Assembly (NCBI RefSeq): GCF_902499135.1
Contig: NZ_CABVPR010000021.1
Location: 23,653-87,652, forward strand
Origin: Burkholderia dolosa
GTDB lineage: Bacteria; Pseudomonadota; Gammaproteobacteria; Burkholderiales; Burkholderiaceae
Length of the DNA stretch: 64,000 bases
Direction of reading: 5' to 3'
Shown one piece after another: positions 54,551-63,999 of this stretch. Position 1 is the stretch's first letter. Each line of letters begins with the position of its first letter. The notes under the pieces are model-generated. The model saw nothing but the letters and a program-made list of their open reading frames with translations. It made no database searches and was not told the origin of the DNA. A program made the position numbers and the translations under genes.

Positions 54551-56413
54551 ATGCTGCTCATCGTCCTTGCCTATCTCGGCGGCGTGCTCACGATCCTGAG
54601 CCCGTGCATCCTGCCGGTGCTGCCGTTCGTGTTTGCGCGCGCCGATCAGCCGTTCGTCCGTACCGGCCTGCCGCTGCTGGCCGGCATGGCGCTGACGTTC
54701 GCCGTCGTCGCGACGCTTGCGGCCGTCGGCGGCGGCTGGGTCGCGCACGCGAATCAGGTCGGCCGCTGGATCGCGATCGTGCTGCTCGCGGTATTCGGCC
54801 TGACGCTGCTGATGCCGCGCGTCGCCGAACACCTGACGCGTCCGCTCGTCGCCGCCGGCAACCGGCTCACCGGCCTCGCGCAGCGCGACGGCCGCCCGGC
54901 CGGCCCCGCTTCGTCGCTGTTGCTCGGCGTCGCGACGGGCCTGCTGTGGGCGCCCTGTGCGGGCCCGATCCTCGGCCTCGTGCTGACCGGCGCCGCGCTG
55001 CACGGCGCGAGCGTCGGCACGACGCTGCTGCTGATCGCGTATGCGGCCGGCGCCGCGACGTCGCTCGGCATCGCGCTGGTGATCGGCGGCAAGGTGTTCG
55101 CCGCGATGAAGCGCTCGCTCGGTGCCGGCGAATGGATCCGGCGCGGGATCGGCGCGGCGCTGCTGGCCGGCGTCGGCGCGATCGCGCTCGGCCTCGATAC
55201 CGGCGCGCTCGCGCAACTGTCGACCGTCGCGACGAGCGGCCTCGAAACGAGGCTCGTCGACCGGCTCGGCGGACGCTCGAACGGCGCGCCGGCCGCCATG
55301 TCCGCGACCGGCGACGCCGCGCACGTAGCCGCCGGCAACGCGATGATGACCGCAACCGCCGACGCGGCGCCGGCCAACGGCAGCGCGATGATGCGCGCGG
55401 TCGATGCGACGGCCGCAACCCGGACGCCGGACGCGCTGCCGGTCGAACGCGCGCTGCCGTCGCTCGACGGCGCCGTGCAGTGGCTGAACTCGCCGCCGCT
55501 GACGGCGGCCGGCCTGCGCGGCAAGGTCGTGCTCGTCGATTTCTGGACGTACTCGTGCATCAACTGCCTGCGCACGCTGCCGTACACGACCGCGTGGGCG
55601 CGCAAGTACGCGCCGTACGGACTCGTCGTGATCGGCGTGCACGCACCCGAGTTCGCGTTCGAACGCGACATCGGCAACGTGAAGAAGGCCGTGCACGACC
55701 TCGGCATCGACTATCCGGTCGCGATCGACAACCGCTACGCGATCTGGCGCGCATTCGGCAACGAATACTGGCCCGCGCACTACTTCGTCGACGCCCAGGG
55801 GCGCATCCGCTACCACCACTTCGGCGAAGGCGAATACGCGCAATCGGAGCGCGCGATCCAGTCGCTGCTCGCCGAAGCCGGACATCCGGAAGCGCTGAAC
55901 GTGCCGCTCGGGCTCGCCGGCGCGCCGCCGAAGGGCGCACTCGCCGCCGCCGACAGCGCGGACGTGCGTTCGCCCGAAACCTATGTCGGCTATGCGCGTG
56001 CGGAGGATTTCGCATCGCCCGGCGGCGTGGTGCGCGACGCGGCGCACCGCTACGACGCGCCCGCGCATCCCGATCTGAACGACTGGGGCCTCGCCGGCAC
56101 GTGGCAGGTCGGTGCGGAGCGCGCGACGCTCGCGGCGCCGTCCGGCCGCATCGTCTACCGGTTCCATGCGCGCGATCTGCATCTCGTGCTCGGCCCCGGC
56201 GCGAACGGCAAACCGGTGCGCTTTCGCGTGACGCTCGACGGCGCCGCGCCCGGCGACGCGCACGGCGCCGACGTCGATGCGCAGGGCTACGGCACCGTGA
56301 CCGGGCAGCGCCTGTACCAGCTCGTCCGGCAGCCCGGCGCGATCGCCGATCGTACGTTCTCGATCGAGTTTCTCGATCCCGGCGTCGATGCGTACGCGTT
56401 CACGTTCGGCTGA
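54551..56413 (+). CDS. CcdA-thioredoxin fusion (DipZ-like) thiol-electron transporter
   Basis: A 620-residue membrane protein. Residues 1-225 are a CcdA-type six-segment domain with Cys19 (SPCILPVLPF) and Cys136 (APCAGP). A low-complexity Ala/Met linker (about 245-300) leads to a periplasmic thioredoxin-like domain with Cys336-Ile-Asn-Cys339, then a DipZ-type C-terminal beta domain (about 450-620). It should carry reducing power from cytoplasmic thioredoxin to periplasmic clients. It lies between exported msrB and msrA, so those are the probable clients. CGGAGAT precedes ATG 54551. Confidence 0.88.
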   Translation: MLLIVLAYLGGVLTILSPCILPVLPFVFARADQPFVRTGLPLLAGMALTFAVVATLAAVGGGWVAHANQVGRWIAIVLLAVFGLTLLMPRVAEHLTRPLVAAGNRLTGLAQRDGRPAGPASSLLLGVATGLLWAPCAGPILGLVLTGAALHGASVGTTLLLIAYAAGAATSLGIALVIGGKVFAAMKRSLGAGEWIRRGIGAALLAGVGAIALGLDTGALAQLSTVATSGLETRLVDRLGGRSNGAPAAMSATGDAAHVAAGNAMMTATADAAPANGSAMMRAVDATAATRTPDALPVERALPSLDGAVQWLNSPPLTAAGLRGKVVLVDFWTYSCINCLRTLPYTTAWARKYAPYGLVVIGVHAPEFAFERDIGNVKKAVHDLGIDYPVAIDNRYAIWRAFGNEYWPAHYFVDAQGRIRYHHFGEGEYAQSERAIQSLLAEAGHPEALNVPLGLAGAPPKGALAAADSADVRSPETYVGYARAEDFASPGGVVRDAAHRYDAPAHPDLNDWGLAGTWQVGAERATLAAPSGRIVYRFHARDLHLVLGPGANGKPVRFRVTLDGAAPGDAHGADVDAQGYGTVTGQRLYQLVRQPGAIADRTFSIEFLDPGVDAYAFTFG

Positions 56414-56492
56414 GCGTTCGGTTGAGCGTTCGAGCGCACGTGCCGTCGTCACCCGACACCGTCTTCCATCCGGCCTTTCGAAGGAGCAAACG

Positions 56493-57236
56493 ATGAACCC
56501 GACACCTACTCGCGATGCAGCACAGCCGCGCCGCTCAGCGATGCTGCGCTGCATCGGCGCGATCGCCGTCGCGGCCGCCGCGGTTTTCGGCTACCAGCGC
56601 GTGGTCAATTCCGCCGAGCCGATGCGCACCGTACCGGCGCCGACGCTCGACGAATCGCCGGGCGCGTCGCACGACGAGACGGCCGTATTCGCCGGCGGCT
56701 GCTTCTGGGGCGTGCAAGGCGTGTTCGAGCACGTGAAGGGCGTGAAGCAGGTGACCGCCGGCTACGCGGGCGGCGCGTCCGAAACCGCCCGCTATGCGCT
56801 CGTCGGCACCGGCCTGACCGGGCACGCGGAATCGGTACGCATCGTCTACGATCCGACGCAGATCACGTACGGCCGGCTGCTGCAGGTGTTCTTCTCCGTC
56901 ACGCACGACCCGACGCAGCTGAACCGGCAGGGCCCGGACGAAGGATCGCAGTACCGGTCCGCGATCTTCCCGACCACCGCGCAGCAGCGCGCGGTCGCGA
57001 CCGCGTACATCGCGCAGCTCGGCAGCGCGCACGCGTTCGCCGCGCCCGTCGTCACGCGCGTCGAGCCGTACAAGGGCTTCTATCCGGCCGAGGCCTACCA
57101 TCAGAACTACCTCGAACTGCATCCGGACGCGCCGTACATCGCGTTCAACGATCTGCCGAAAGTCGCCGGGCTGAAGCAGCGGTTCCCGGCGCTGTATCGC
57201 GCGGACGCGGTGCTGTGGCGCGAGGCCGGGCGCTGA
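56493..57236 (+). CDS. msrA: Membrane-anchored or exported methionine-(S)-sulfoxide reductase
   Basis: A 247-residue MsrA with an N-terminal hydrophobic segment (about 17-34) after a basic region, so it is anchored in or secreted across the inner membrane. The catalytic Cys70 is in FAGGCFWG, and the domain continues to YHQNYLELHPDAPYI. A C-terminal resolving Cys is absent, so regeneration by an external thiol such as the preceding thioredoxin domain is expected. AAGGAG precedes ATG 56493. It is the last gene of the msr operon, 79 bp after the transporter gene. Confidence 0.9.
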   Translation: MNPTPTRDAAQPRRSAMLRCIGAIAVAAAAVFGYQRVVNSAEPMRTVPAPTLDESPGASHDETAVFAGGCFWGVQGVFEHVKGVKQVTAGYAGGASETARYALVGTGLTGHAESVRIVYDPTQITYGRLLQVFFSVTHDPTQLNRQGPDEGSQYRSAIFPTTAQQRAVATAYIAQLGSAHAFAAPVVTRVEPYKGFYPAEAYHQNYLELHPDAPYIAFNDLPKVAGLKQRFPALYRADAVLWREAGR

Positions 57237-57461
57237 AGCGGCGCGGCGTCGCATGACGCGTGCGCAACGCGGCGCGGCCGGGCTTCGTGAGCCGGCGGGG
57301 CCGCCGCAGCCGCTTGCGCCGCATCAACGAAACCGCCGCCCGCCGACCGGGCAAACCCGCATCGCTTTCGCGGCATCGCGCAACTTCGCGTAGACTGCAC
57401 CAGATCCCCGCCGCGTGTCGCGGCGCTCGGAACCTCACAGTCCAGCAAGGAGGCGTCACGG

Positions 57462-58574
57462 ATGCGTGCAGTGCCTTTGCCTGACAGCAATACCCTCGAA
57501 TCGTCCGCCGGTGCGGTCGTGCGCGATCTGCGCCGCGTGCCGATTCATCCCGATCACTGGTATCCGCTCGCGTGGTCGCGCGAGCTCAAGCGCGGCAAGA
57601 CGCTCGGCGTGCGCTTCGCCGGCGAGCCGATCGTGCTCGTGCGTACCAAATCCGGCGCGGTGTACGCGCTCGAAGATCGTTGCGCGCACCGCCAGGTGCC
57701 GCTGCATGCCGGCGTCGTCGCCGGCGAAACGCTGCGCTGCTGCTATCACGGGTGGACCTACGACTGCGGCAGCGGCCGCTGCGTCGACGTGCCGTATCTC
57801 GGCCGCGATCGTCTGCCGAACGGCGTGCGCGCATATCCGTGCCGCGAAGCGCACGGGTTGATCTTCGTGTTTCCCGGCGATGCGACGCTCGCCGACGAGC
57901 GGCCGTTCCCCGCGCTCGCGTCGGCGGACGATCCCGCGTACAAGACGCGCCGCTTCGGCCGCGAGGTCAAGTGTCATTACTCGTTCATGCACGAGAACCT
58001 GATGGACATGAACCATCAGTTCCTGCACCGCAAGCAGATGGGGCAGATGCGTGCGCGCTCGGTCGGCCGTCGCCGCGGCGACGACTGGGTCGAGGTCGAC
58101 TACACGTTCTCGCGGATGGAAGGCAAGCAGCCGGTCGGCGAAGCGCTCGTGTTCGGTTCGAGCAAGAAGCCGGGCGACCAGGCGAACAAGAGCGTGATGA
58201 CGGTACGCACCGGCTATCCGTATCAGACGCTGCAGATCCGTTCGAGCGAAGGCACGCTCGTGATGGATCTGTGGATCGTCTACGTGCCGCTCGACGCGGC
58301 GCAGCGCACGAACCGCACGTTCGGGCTGCTGTCGATCCGCAAGCCCGGCGTGCCGTTCGCGCTCGATCTCGCATGGCCGCTGCTCGTGTGGTTCACCGAG
58401 CGCATCTTCCGCGAGGATCGCTGGATCGTCGAGCGCGAACAGGAAGCGCACGACCGGCAGGGCGCGGACTGGAACCACGAAGTGTTTCCCGTCATCAACG
58501 AATTGCGCGACCTGCTGCGTCATTGCGGCGCGCGCACCGTGATTCCGATCCGCGAAGCGAGCGACAACCGCTGA
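57462..58574 (+). CDS. Rieske non-heme iron oxygenase, oxygenase component
   Basis: A 370-residue protein. Cys74-x-His76 and Cys93-x2-His96 (CAHR, CCYHGW) bind the Rieske [2Fe-2S] cluster; His185 and His189 in HENLMDMNHQFLHR with an upstream Asn/Asp form the mononuclear iron site. It should hydroxylate or demethylate an aromatic or other organic substrate in the cytoplasm. A perfect AAGGAGG at 57447-57453 fixes ATG 57462. No reductase or ferredoxin gene adjoins; the only related electron-transfer module in the window is at 47788. The substrate is unknown. Confidence 0.88.
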   Translation: MRAVPLPDSNTLESSAGAVVRDLRRVPIHPDHWYPLAWSRELKRGKTLGVRFAGEPIVLVRTKSGAVYALEDRCAHRQVPLHAGVVAGETLRCCYHGWTYDCGSGRCVDVPYLGRDRLPNGVRAYPCREAHGLIFVFPGDATLADERPFPALASADDPAYKTRRFGREVKCHYSFMHENLMDMNHQFLHRKQMGQMRARSVGRRRGDDWVEVDYTFSRMEGKQPVGEALVFGSSKKPGDQANKSVMTVRTGYPYQTLQIRSSEGTLVMDLWIVYVPLDAAQRTNRTFGLLSIRKPGVPFALDLAWPLLVWFTERIFREDRWIVEREQEAHDRQGADWNHEVFPVINELRDLLRHCGARTVIPIREASDNR

Positions 58575-58586
58575 ACGGCGGTGCGG

Positions 58587-58613
58587 GCGCGGGCACCGCT
58601 TCCGGGCCCGCGC
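58587..58613. terminator. Bidirectional hairpin between convergent genes
   Basis: GCGCGGGC (58587-58594) and GCCCGCGC (58606-58613) form a perfect eight-base stem in the 110-bp gap between the convergent oxygenase and thiolase genes, 12 bp after the oxygenase stop. Confidence 0.5.
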
Positions 58614-58684
58614 TCGCAGCGCCGACGCACCGGACCGGATGCGGTTCGCGCAGCCGGTTCGCGATTCGTGCGGCGTCGCGCGCG

Positions 58685-59875
58685 TTATGCGATGCGCTCG
58701 ATCGCGATCGCCGTCGCTTCGCCGCCGCCGATGCACAGCGACGCGATACCGCGCTTCAACCCGTACGTTTCGAGCGCAGCCAGCAGCGTGACCATCACAC
58801 GCGCGCCCGACGCGCCGATCGGGTGACCGAGCGCGCACGCCCCGCCATGCACGTTGACCTTGTCGTGCGGCAGCTCGAGATCGCGCATCGCGGCCATCGG
58901 TACCACGGCAAACGCTTCGTTGATCTCGAACAGATCGACGTCGCGCAGGTTCCAGCCGGTTTTCTCCGACAGCTTGCGCAGCGCACCGATCGGCGCGGTG
59001 GCGAACAGGCCCGGCTTGTTCGCGTACGTCGAGTGCGCGACGATCGTGGCTTTCGGTGCAAGGCCGAGCCGCTCCGCTTCCGAGCGCCGCATCATCACGA
59101 GCGCGGCTGCGCCGTCCGAGATCGACGATGCATTCGCGGCCGTCACCGTGCCGCCTTCGCGGAACGCCGGCTTGAGCGTCGGGATCTTGTCGAGCTTCGC
59201 CTTGCCGGGCTGCTCGTCGATCGACACGACGGTTTCCGCCTTGCCGGCCTTCACGGTAACCGGCACGATTTCGGCCGCGAAACGCCCTTCCGCGATCGCG
59301 CGTTGCGCGCGCGTGAGCGACGCGATCGCAAACGCGTCCTGCTCGTCGCGGGTGAACTGGTACGCCTGCGCGCAGTCCTCGGCGAACGTGCCCATCAGCC
59401 GGCCTTTGTCGTACGCGTCCTCCAGTCCGTCGAGGAACATGTGGTCGAGCACCTGGCCGTGACCCATGCGCATCCCGCCGCGCGCCTTCGGCAGCAGATA
59501 CGGTGCGTTCGTCATGCTCTCCATCCCGCCCGCGACGGCCACGCTCGCGGAGCCCGCGAGCAGCAGATCGTGCGCGAACATCGCCGCCTTCATCCCCGAA
59601 CCGCACATCTTGTTGACCGTGGTCGCGCCCGCGGCGATCGGCAGCCCGGCCTTCAGCGCCGCCTGCCGCGCCGGCGCCTGCCCTTGACCGGCCGGCAGCA
59701 CGCAGCCGAACACGATTTCATCGATGCGCTCGACCGGCACCTGCGCGCGCTCGAGCGCCGCGCGGATCGCCACCGCGCCGAGGTCGCTCGCGCTGGCCGG
59801 CGCGAGGTCGCCCTGAAAGCCGCCCATCGGCGTGCGCGCCGCACCGACGATTACGATCGGATCCTGAGTCGTCAT
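58685..59875 (-). CDS. Acetyl-CoA acetyltransferase (thiolase)
   Basis: A 396-residue thiolase with Cys91 (NKMCGSGMKAAMF), the GHPIGASGARV His and the CIGGGEATA Cys. It is distinct from the BktB-like enzyme at 33483 and closer to AtoB/PhaA-type acetyl-CoA C-acetyltransferases. It should cleave or form acetoacetyl-CoA or a related 3-ketoacyl-CoA. It is the last gene of the leftward operon acyl-CoA ligase, SDR, thiolase, 18 bp after the SDR gene. Confidence 0.92.
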   Translation of the reverse strand: MTTQDPIVIVGAARTPMGGFQGDLAPASASDLGAVAIRAALERAQVPVERIDEIVFGCVLPAGQGQAPARQAALKAGLPIAAGATTVNKMCGSGMKAAMFAHDLLLAGSASVAVAGGMESMTNAPYLLPKARGGMRMGHGQVLDHMFLDGLEDAYDKGRLMGTFAEDCAQAYQFTRDEQDAFAIASLTRAQRAIAEGRFAAEIVPVTVKAGKAETVVSIDEQPGKAKLDKIPTLKPAFREGGTVTAANASSISDGAAALVMMRRSEAERLGLAPKATIVAHSTYANKPGLFATAPIGALRKLSEKTGWNLRDVDLFEINEAFAVVPMAAMRDLELPHDKVNVHGGACALGHPIGASGARVMVTLLAALETYGLKRGIASLCIGGGEATAIAIERIA

Positions 59876-59893
59876 GATTCGTTTCCTCCAGTG

Positions 59894-60661
59894 TCAGCGC
59901 GGTGCCATGCGCAACGCGCCATCGAGACGGATGACTTCGCCGTTGAGCATCGTGTTCTCGGCGATGTGGCGCACCAGCGCCGCGAATTCTTCCGGCCGGC
60001 CGAGCCGCGGCGGGAACGGCACGCTCTTGCCGAGCGCGTCCTGCACGTCCTGCGGCATACCGGCCATCATCGGCGTCGCGAAGATGCCCGGCGCGATCGT
60101 CACCACGCGGATGCCGAAGCGTGCGAACTCGCGTGCGATCGGCAGCGTCATCCCGACCACGCCGCTCTTGGACGCCGCATACGCGGCCTGTCCGATCTGT
60201 CCGTCGAACGCGGCGACCGATGCCGTATTGACGATCACGCCGCGCTCGCCTTCCGCGTTGGCGTCCTGTTTCGACATCGCTTCCGCAGCGAGCCGGATCA
60301 TGTTGAACGTGCCGACGAGATTGATCTGCACCGCACGCACGAAACGCTCGAGCGAGTGCGGGCCTTCGCGGCCGACCACCTTCTCGCCCGGCGCGACGCC
60401 CGCGCAGTTGACGAGCCCGTCGATGCCGCCGAATGCATCGCGGGCGGCTGCGATCGCCGCCTGTCCGTCGGCTTCGCTCGTCACGTCGCACTTCACGAAG
60501 CGTGCGCGCGCACCCAGTTCGTGCGCGAGCTTCGCGCCGGCATCCTCGTTGACGTCGAGCAGCACCGCGTTGCCGCGTTGCTCGACGATCATGCGCGCCG
60601 CTGCGGCGCCGAGGCCCGAGCCGGCCCCCGTAATCAGAAAAACGCGATCGGTGATATTCAT
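59894..60661 (-). CDS. Type 2 3-hydroxyacyl-CoA dehydrogenase (SDR, HSD10-like)
   Basis: A 255-residue SDR with [12 protein letters not shown] near residues 10-21, a Ser in [14 protein letters not shown] and catalytic YAASK. The Asp at the end of the second strand (LLDVNE) indicates NAD. The insert [20 protein letters not shown] is typical of the HSD10-type 3-hydroxyacyl-CoA dehydrogenases. It would oxidise the 3-hydroxyacyl-CoA that the following thiolase cleaves. ATG 60661 (MNITDRVFL) was chosen. It starts 13 bp after the ligase stop, in the same operon. Confidence 0.9.
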   Translation of the reverse strand: MNITDRVFLITGAGSGLGAAAARMIVEQRGNAVLLDVNEDAGAKLAHELGARARFVKCDVTSEADGQAAIAAARDAFGGIDGLVNCAGVAPGEKVVGREGPHSLERFVRAVQINLVGTFNMIRLAAEAMSKQDANAEGERGVIVNTASVAAFDGQIGQAAYAASKSGVVGMTLPIAREFARFGIRVVTIAPGIFATPMMAGMPQDVQDALGKSVPFPPRLGRPEEFAALVRHIAENTMLNGEVIRLDGALRMAPR

Positions 60662-60674
60662 TCGTGATCCCTGT

Positions 60675-62342
60675 TCACGGTCGAGCGGCCTTCTCGGCTT
60701 CCATCTTGCGCAGCACGAAGCGCTGGATCTTGCCGCTCGGGGTTTTCGGTAGCGCGTCGACGAACTCGATCGCGCGCGGATAAGCATGAGCGGACAAGCG
60801 CCGCTTCACGTGCAAAGCCAGCTCGTCGGCCAGCGCCGGCGTGCCTTCGTAGTTGTTCGACAGCACGACGAACGCCTTGACGATCTCGGTGCGCTCGGGA
60901 TCCGGCACGCCGATCACCGCGGCCTCGCTGACAGCCGGGTGCTCGATCAGCGCGCTTTCCACGTCGAACGGGCCGATCCGGTAGCCGGACGACGTGATCA
61001 CGTCGTCCGCGCGGCCGATGAAGCTGACGGTGCCGTCCGGCTCCAGCTCGACGTTGTCGCCGGTGCGGTAGTAGCCGCCCGCGATCGCCGGCGTGTCCTG
61101 CTGCCAGTAACCGCCGAACCACAGCAGCGGCGAGCGCGCGATGTCGATCGCGAGATTGCCCGGTTCGCCAGGGCCCAGTTCGCGGCCCGCGTCGTCGAGC
61201 ACCGCGACGCGATAGCCGGGCATCGCGAGGCCGGCCGAGCCGGCGTGCACGACGTGCGCGAGCCCGTGATGGTTGTTCACCACCATTCCGAGTTCGGTCT
61301 GCCCGTAGTGGTCGTAGATCGGCACGCCGAGCGTCGCGTCGAACCAGCGCACGACCTCGGGATTCAACGGCTCGCCCGCGCTGCTGACGACACGCAGCTT
61401 GCCTTTGATGCGCGCTGCGGCTTCTGCGCCGGCTGCCATCAGCATCCGGTATGCGGTCGGCGAGCCGGCGAGACTCGTGATGCCGAGCCGTTCGATCACG
61501 TCGTACGTGCTGTCGACGGTGAACGCGCCCTCGTAGAGCGTCGTCGCGTGGCCGAGCAGCAGCGGGCCGGTGATCGCGTAGTAAAGACCGTACGCCCAAC
61601 CCGGATCCGCGATGTTCCAGAATCGGTCGCCGTCGCGCAGATCCACCGCGTCGCGCATGTACGCGCCGAACGCGAGCAGTGCGCGCAGCGGCACCGGCAC
61701 GCCCTTCGGCAGACCGGTCGTGCCCGACGTCGACATCATCAGAAACAGGTCGGTGCCTTTGCGCGGCACCGGTTCGAATACGTCGGACTGCGCATCGAGC
61801 GCGGCGCGGAAATCGATGTCGCGTTCCGGCAGCGGCTCGTCGCGCTCGCGTACGGTCGCGACAGGCGGGCAATCGGCAATTTCGTCGAGCTTCGCGCGAT
61901 TCGCGACATTGGTCACGATCAGACGCGCGTCGCTCATGCGCAGCCGATGCTCGATCGCCTTCGGGCCGAACGCGGTAAACAGCGGCTGGTAGACGGCGCC
62001 CGCGCGCCATGTGCCGAGGATCGTCGCGACGAGTTCGGGCGTGCGCGGCAACAGCCCGGCGACGACGTCGCCCGGCTTCACGCCGTGCGCGACGAGCAGG
62101 TTCGCAACACGCGCCGACAGCGCGCGCATCTGTGCGAACGTGAAGCTGCGATGCCGGCCGCCGGCGTCGATCCAGTCGAGCGCGATTGCGTCGCCCGATG
62201 CATGCCGGTCGCAGCATTCGACGCACGCGTTCAGGCCGCGCGCCAGGTCGCCGTGCAACTGCGCCGCGGCGGTGTCGATGCTGAACCGGGCCACGGCGTC
62301 GGCGTACGCCGGCACCGCCCGGGCGGTTGCTCCATCAGGCAT
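60675..62342 (-). CDS. AMP-forming acyl-CoA synthetase (medium-chain type)
   Basis: A 555-residue ANL-superfamily ligase: [17 protein letters not shown] (P-loop-like A3 motif, around 170-186), [10 protein letters not shown] (A5), [13 protein letters not shown] (A7) and the C-terminal [10 protein letters not shown] with the catalytic Lys. It resembles medium-chain acyl-CoA synthetases and activates a carboxylic acid to its CoA thioester. It heads the operon whose other members oxidise and cleave 3-hydroxyacyl-CoA, so a fatty or side-chain acid is the likely substrate. An AraC regulator is divergent, 139 bp away. Confidence 0.9.
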   Translation of the reverse strand: MPDGATARAVPAYADAVARFSIDTAAAQLHGDLARGLNACVECCDRHASGDAIALDWIDAGGRHRSFTFAQMRALSARVANLLVAHGVKPGDVVAGLLPRTPELVATILGTWRAGAVYQPLFTAFGPKAIEHRLRMSDARLIVTNVANRAKLDEIADCPPVATVRERDEPLPERDIDFRAALDAQSDVFEPVPRKGTDLFLMMSTSGTTGLPKGVPVPLRALLAFGAYMRDAVDLRDGDRFWNIADPGWAYGLYYAITGPLLLGHATTLYEGAFTVDSTYDVIERLGITSLAGSPTAYRMLMAAGAEAAARIKGKLRVVSSAGEPLNPEVVRWFDATLGVPIYDHYGQTELGMVVNNHHGLAHVVHAGSAGLAMPGYRVAVLDDAGRELGPGEPGNLAIDIARSPLLWFGGYWQQDTPAIAGGYYRTGDNVELEPDGTVSFIGRADDVITSSGYRIGPFDVESALIEHPAVSEAAVIGVPDPERTEIVKAFVVLSNNYEGTPALADELALHVKRRLSAHAYPRAIEFVDALPKTPSGKIQRFVLRKMEAEKAARP

Positions 62343-62351
62343 GCGTGTCTC

Positions 62352-62434
62352 CTGTTCGTACTGTTCGTTATGACCGGCGGCGGACCGCGGTATATCGATA
62401 GTAGACAGCGCTCACATTGCAATCAATGACGAAC
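62352..62434. promoter_or_regulatory. GTTCGT repeats in the acyl-CoA ligase/AraC gap
   Basis: CTGTTCGTA (62352-62360) is followed directly by CTGTTCGTT (62361-62369), and the inverted half ACGAAC occurs at 62429-62434. They may form binding sites for the divergent AraC regulator, but the first copy overlaps the ligase ribosome-binding region. Confidence 0.3.
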
Positions 62435-62481
62435 GGAATCTAGAATCGTGATCGCTTTTGCCATATCGGGAGACAGGAAAA

Positions 62482-63486
62482 ATGGGGCCGCAGATGATCT
62501 CGCCCGGTTTCGTCGACGACGCGCTCGCGAGCCTGCGCGAACGCGGCATCCCGACGGAGCCCGTGCTGGCGGAGGCCGGCTTGCCGCCCGTCGTGCGCGA
62601 GTCCGTTACGCCGCAGCAATATGGGCGGTTGTGGCTCGCGATCGCCGGCACGATCGACGACGAATTCTTCGGGCTTGCCGCCCGTCCGATGCGACGCGGC
62701 AGCTTCACGTTGCTGTGTCATGCGGTGCTATATGCCGGCACGCTCGAGAAGGCACTGCGGCGTGCGCTGAAGTTCCTGCGCGTGGTGCTCGACGAGCCGC
62801 ACGGCGAACTCGTGGTTGCCGACGGTCGCGCACAGATCGTGCTGACACAGTCGCGGGGCCCGTACCCGGCGTTTGCGTACAGGACGTTCTGGCTGATTCT
62901 GCTCGGCGTCGCATGCTGGCTGGTCGGCCGACGCATTCCGTTGCAGCACATCGATTTCGCGTGTCCAAGCCCCGACCAGCGCAGCGACTATCACCAGTTC
63001 TTCGGCGTACCCGTGCATTTCGACCGCCCGCATAGCCGGCTGACGTTCAACGCCGCATATCTCGCGCTGCCGACGATCCGGTCCGAACAGGCGCTGAAAA
63101 CGTTCCTGCGCGGCGCGCCTGGCAATCTGCTGGTCCGCTATCGCCACGATACGGGCTGGGTCGCGAAGACACGTGCGCATCTGAAGGCTCTACCTGCCGG
63201 CGAATGGCCGGACTTCGATACGCTCGCCGCGCACCTCGGCACGACTCCGGCGACGCTGCGAAGGCGCTTGCGCGGTGAGGGACAAAGCTTCGCGTCGATC
63301 AAGGACGAACTGCGCGGCGCATTGGCCCAGTCGCTGCTTCGCGGGCGAACGCTCAGCGTCGCGGAAATCGCCGCCGAGCTCGGTTTTACCGAGCCAAGCG
63401 CATTTCATCGCGCATTCCGGAAATGGACGGGTACGAGCCCCGGCGCGTTTCGGCGTGAAGTGCATGCGGCAGAGGCAGAGCATTGA
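62482..63486 (+). CDS. AraC-family regulator with Arabinose_bd-type sensor
   Basis: A 334-residue regulator of the same group as that at 43266: a sensor domain (about 10-200; IPLQHIDFACPSPDQRSDYHQFF) and a C-terminal AraC unit (FDTLAAHLGTTPATLRRRL, VAEIAAELGFTEPSAFHRAFRKWTGTSPGAFRR). It is divergent from the acyl-CoA ligase operon and most likely activates it in response to the acid substrate. ATG 62482, with CAGGA upstream, was chosen; ATG 62494 is possible. Confidence 0.9.
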   Translation: MGPQMISPGFVDDALASLRERGIPTEPVLAEAGLPPVVRESVTPQQYGRLWLAIAGTIDDEFFGLAARPMRRGSFTLLCHAVLYAGTLEKALRRALKFLRVVLDEPHGELVVADGRAQIVLTQSRGPYPAFAYRTFWLILLGVACWLVGRRIPLQHIDFACPSPDQRSDYHQFFGVPVHFDRPHSRLTFNAAYLALPTIRSEQALKTFLRGAPGNLLVRYRHDTGWVAKTRAHLKALPAGEWPDFDTLAAHLGTTPATLRRRLRGEGQSFASIKDELRGALAQSLLRGRTLSVAEIAAELGFTEPSAFHRAFRKWTGTSPGAFRREVHAAEAEH

Positions 63487-63800
63487 TCGACGATGGTGTC
63501 GTGAGCAGCGGCGGCTGAACTGCTGCGTGGGCAGAGACGACTTCGACGTCGCGTGATGGTGACGCAGTACCTGAGGCTGGTTGTCTATCTGCGTGCTGTG
63601 TCTGTACAGAAAAGCACGTGATGGCGGCATAGCGAGCGCCGTTGCACGGGAGTGATCTGGTGGATGAGCGATGGCGCGCGTCGATGTGCGAAAACCAGTG
63701 GACATCACGACGCGCTGCACAATGCTGACCGCGTCGATCTCCGCACTGCGGTACGCACTATGAGTGGGGAAACTCGAATTAGAAGCGCAAGCGACGAGCC

Positions 63801-63897
63801 GGAGACCGGTGAGCGTCGATAGGAGTCGCCTACGCACGCCCACCGAATCGCGGCGCATTCAAGGGCCGGATCGAGGCTGAAACGAGAGCCGGTCTCC
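63801..63897. repeat. Spaced 9-base inverted repeat
   Basis: GGAGACCGG (63801-63809) and CCGGTCTCC (63889-63897) are perfect inverted arms enclosing about 80 bp. A structured RNA or the remnant of a small element is possible, and so is chance. Confidence 0.35.
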
Positions 63898-63976
63898 AAG
63901 CAACGAACCGAGAACCACGAGCCGTAAGCGTGTCCCCAGCACCGTCTCGACGATGTGAAAGGAAGTTGCCAGAGTA

Positions 63977-63999
63977 GTCCCCACCAAAGTAGTGGGGAC
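63977..63999. repeat. Perfect hairpin at the window edge
   Basis: GTCCCCAC (63977-63984) and GTGGGGAC (63992-63999) form an eight-base perfect stem with a seven-base loop CAAAGTA. It may be a terminator for a gene beyond the edge or the tip of a mobile element; the window ends before this can be decided. Confidence 0.5.
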
